From Sphingopyxis sp. JAI128 (lineage in GTDB: Bacteria; Pseudomonadota; Alphaproteobacteria; Sphingomonadales; Sphingomonadaceae): a stretch of 64,000 bases of DNA. The stretch spans positions 372,001 through 436,000 of the forward strand of contig NZ_JACHDA010000003.1 in the NCBI RefSeq assembly GCF_014207235.1. Direction: 5' to 3'. Below the pieces are notes generated by a model that saw only the letters and a program-made list of their open reading frames with translations, did no database searches and was not told the origin of the DNA. The translations under genes were made by a program, and so were the position numbers. Positions within the stretch are counted from its first letter, which is position 1. Each line of letters begins with the position of its first letter. Of the stretch, positions 63,422-64,000 are shown piece after piece.

Positions 63422-64000
63422 TCAGCGCGGGATCGTCCAACGGATGCGATTGCTGTAAGTGCCGCCCGTGGGGTTGCCCGCACGGTCCTTGCCCGGATTG
63501 AACCGGCCGCGGCGCGTGATGAGCTTGCACGTTTCGGCATCGAGGTCGGCATGGCCGCTCGACGACGTGATATCACAATTGGTGATCCGGCCGTCGGCAC
63601 CATAGGTGACGCGGAAACCGGTCGTCCCTTCGCGCTCTTCGCGCATGGCGCGCGCCGGATAGTCGTCGTTCGTCGCCCAGCGCCCCGGGTTGCCCCGCGG
63701 CGAACCGGATGCGCTGAGATCGGGCGCCGGCGGCGGCGCCGGCGGTGCCGGCGGCGTATAGACGGGCGGGGGCGGCGTCGGCGGCGCCTTCGGCACCGAC
63801 TGGACCGTATTGGTCGTGACCGGCGGCGGAATCGGCGACGGCGGCGTCACGACCGGCGGCGGCGGCGGCAACTTGTTATCCGGCGGCGGCGGCGGCGGCG
63901 GCTCCTCCGGCGGCGGCGGCTCTTCCACGTCCACCACGTCCAATTTTTCGGCAATTTTCTTGACGATACTGATATTCAAGCCGTTGACCAGGCCATAGCC
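63422..64000 (-). CDS. tonB: TonB-family energy transducer (partial, N-terminus off the window)
   Basis: The last 193 codons of TonB. The visible part begins with GYGLVNGLNISIVKKIAEKL, the end of the membrane anchor, followed by a Pro-rich linker (residues with runs of PPPP, about 20-90) and the C-terminal domain (FRVTYGADGRITNCDITSSSG, LDAETCKLITRRGRF). It couples ExbBD proton flow to outer-membrane TonB-dependent receptors, which are numerous in sphingomonads. The start codon lies beyond 64000. Confidence 0.93.
   Translation of the reverse strand, partial: GYGLVNGLNISIVKKIAEKLDVVDVEEPPPPEEPPPPPPPDNKLPPPPPVVTPPSPIPPPVTTNTVQSVPKAPPTPPPPVYTPPAPPAPPPAPDLSASGSPRGNPGRWATNDDYPARAMREEREGTTGFRVTYGADGRITNCDITSSSGHADLDAETCKLITRRGRFNPGKDRAGNPTGGTYSNRIRWTIPR

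Overview
This window looks like ordinary core chromosome of a GC-rich alphaproteobacterium of the Sphingomonadaceae, most like Sphingopyxis or Novosphingobium. The inference rests on high GC with G/C-ending codons, an Atm1-type ABC exporter resembling the characterised Novosphingobium protein, a CC_3452-family secreted protein, a DUF3035/BamF-like lipoprotein and a double cold-shock-domain protein. No phage, insertion sequence, integrase, CRISPR array or rRNA was seen. One tRNA (Gly, anticodon GCC) is present.

Layout. 1-7 kb (minus strand): a YbaL-type antiporter cut by the window edge, an MHYT-GGDEF-EAL c-di-GMP protein, an Atm1 exporter, lptC-lptA and an RNase D-like nuclease. 7-16.5 kb: double cold-shock protein, a VOC/ArsR/SRPBCC operon, glutaminase, RlpA, gyrB, a lipoprotein, Dps, a GDT1-like membrane protein and a diguanylate cyclase. 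16.7-26.2 kb (plus strand): a long housekeeping run purE-purK-folA-dipeptidase-ribF-GDPD-ileS-lspA-bamF-like, closed by a strong terminator against convergent dxs. 28-33 kb: MipA/OmpV barrel and a LysR regulator divergent from a four-gene PNPOx-like/GST/tautomerase/YdcZ operon. 33-39 kb: bifunctional Rsh, a glycosyltransferase, an HxlR regulator and a LytS/LytTR two-component pair. 39-45 kb (minus): ribA, xthA, lolA, ftsK. 44.6-52 kb: Ubi-type hydroxylase, a sigma-like protein, LON-domain protein and YbbN, tRNA-Gly, transglutaminase, MFS exporter, CinA-like protein, GST. 52-57.4 kb: peroxiredoxin, AMP nucleosidase, two SDRs, and small HxlR and ArsR regulators beside their likely targets. 57.4-61.3 kb: marR-emrA-emrB with a divergent HCCA-isomerase-like gene. 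61.4-64 kb: a tonB-exbB-exbD-exbD energy-transduction operon, with tonB running off the window.

Most operons are tightly packed with ATGA overlaps. Three gene pairs use a TTG start overlapping the upstream TGA (TTGA). Several small regulators have perfect palindromes at their promoters, good candidates for autoregulatory operators.

No new multi-gene system could be demonstrated. The most unusual signals are: a roughly 300-bp patch of foreign-looking codon use inside the ileS editing domain, plus KQSKS in place of KMSKS; a smaller codon-anomalous patch in the dipeptidase; a sigma-70 region-2-like protein with no visible region 4, behind a perfect palindrome; three consecutive strong hairpins between the LytTR regulator and ribA; and a cold-shock leader with mutually exclusive pairings.
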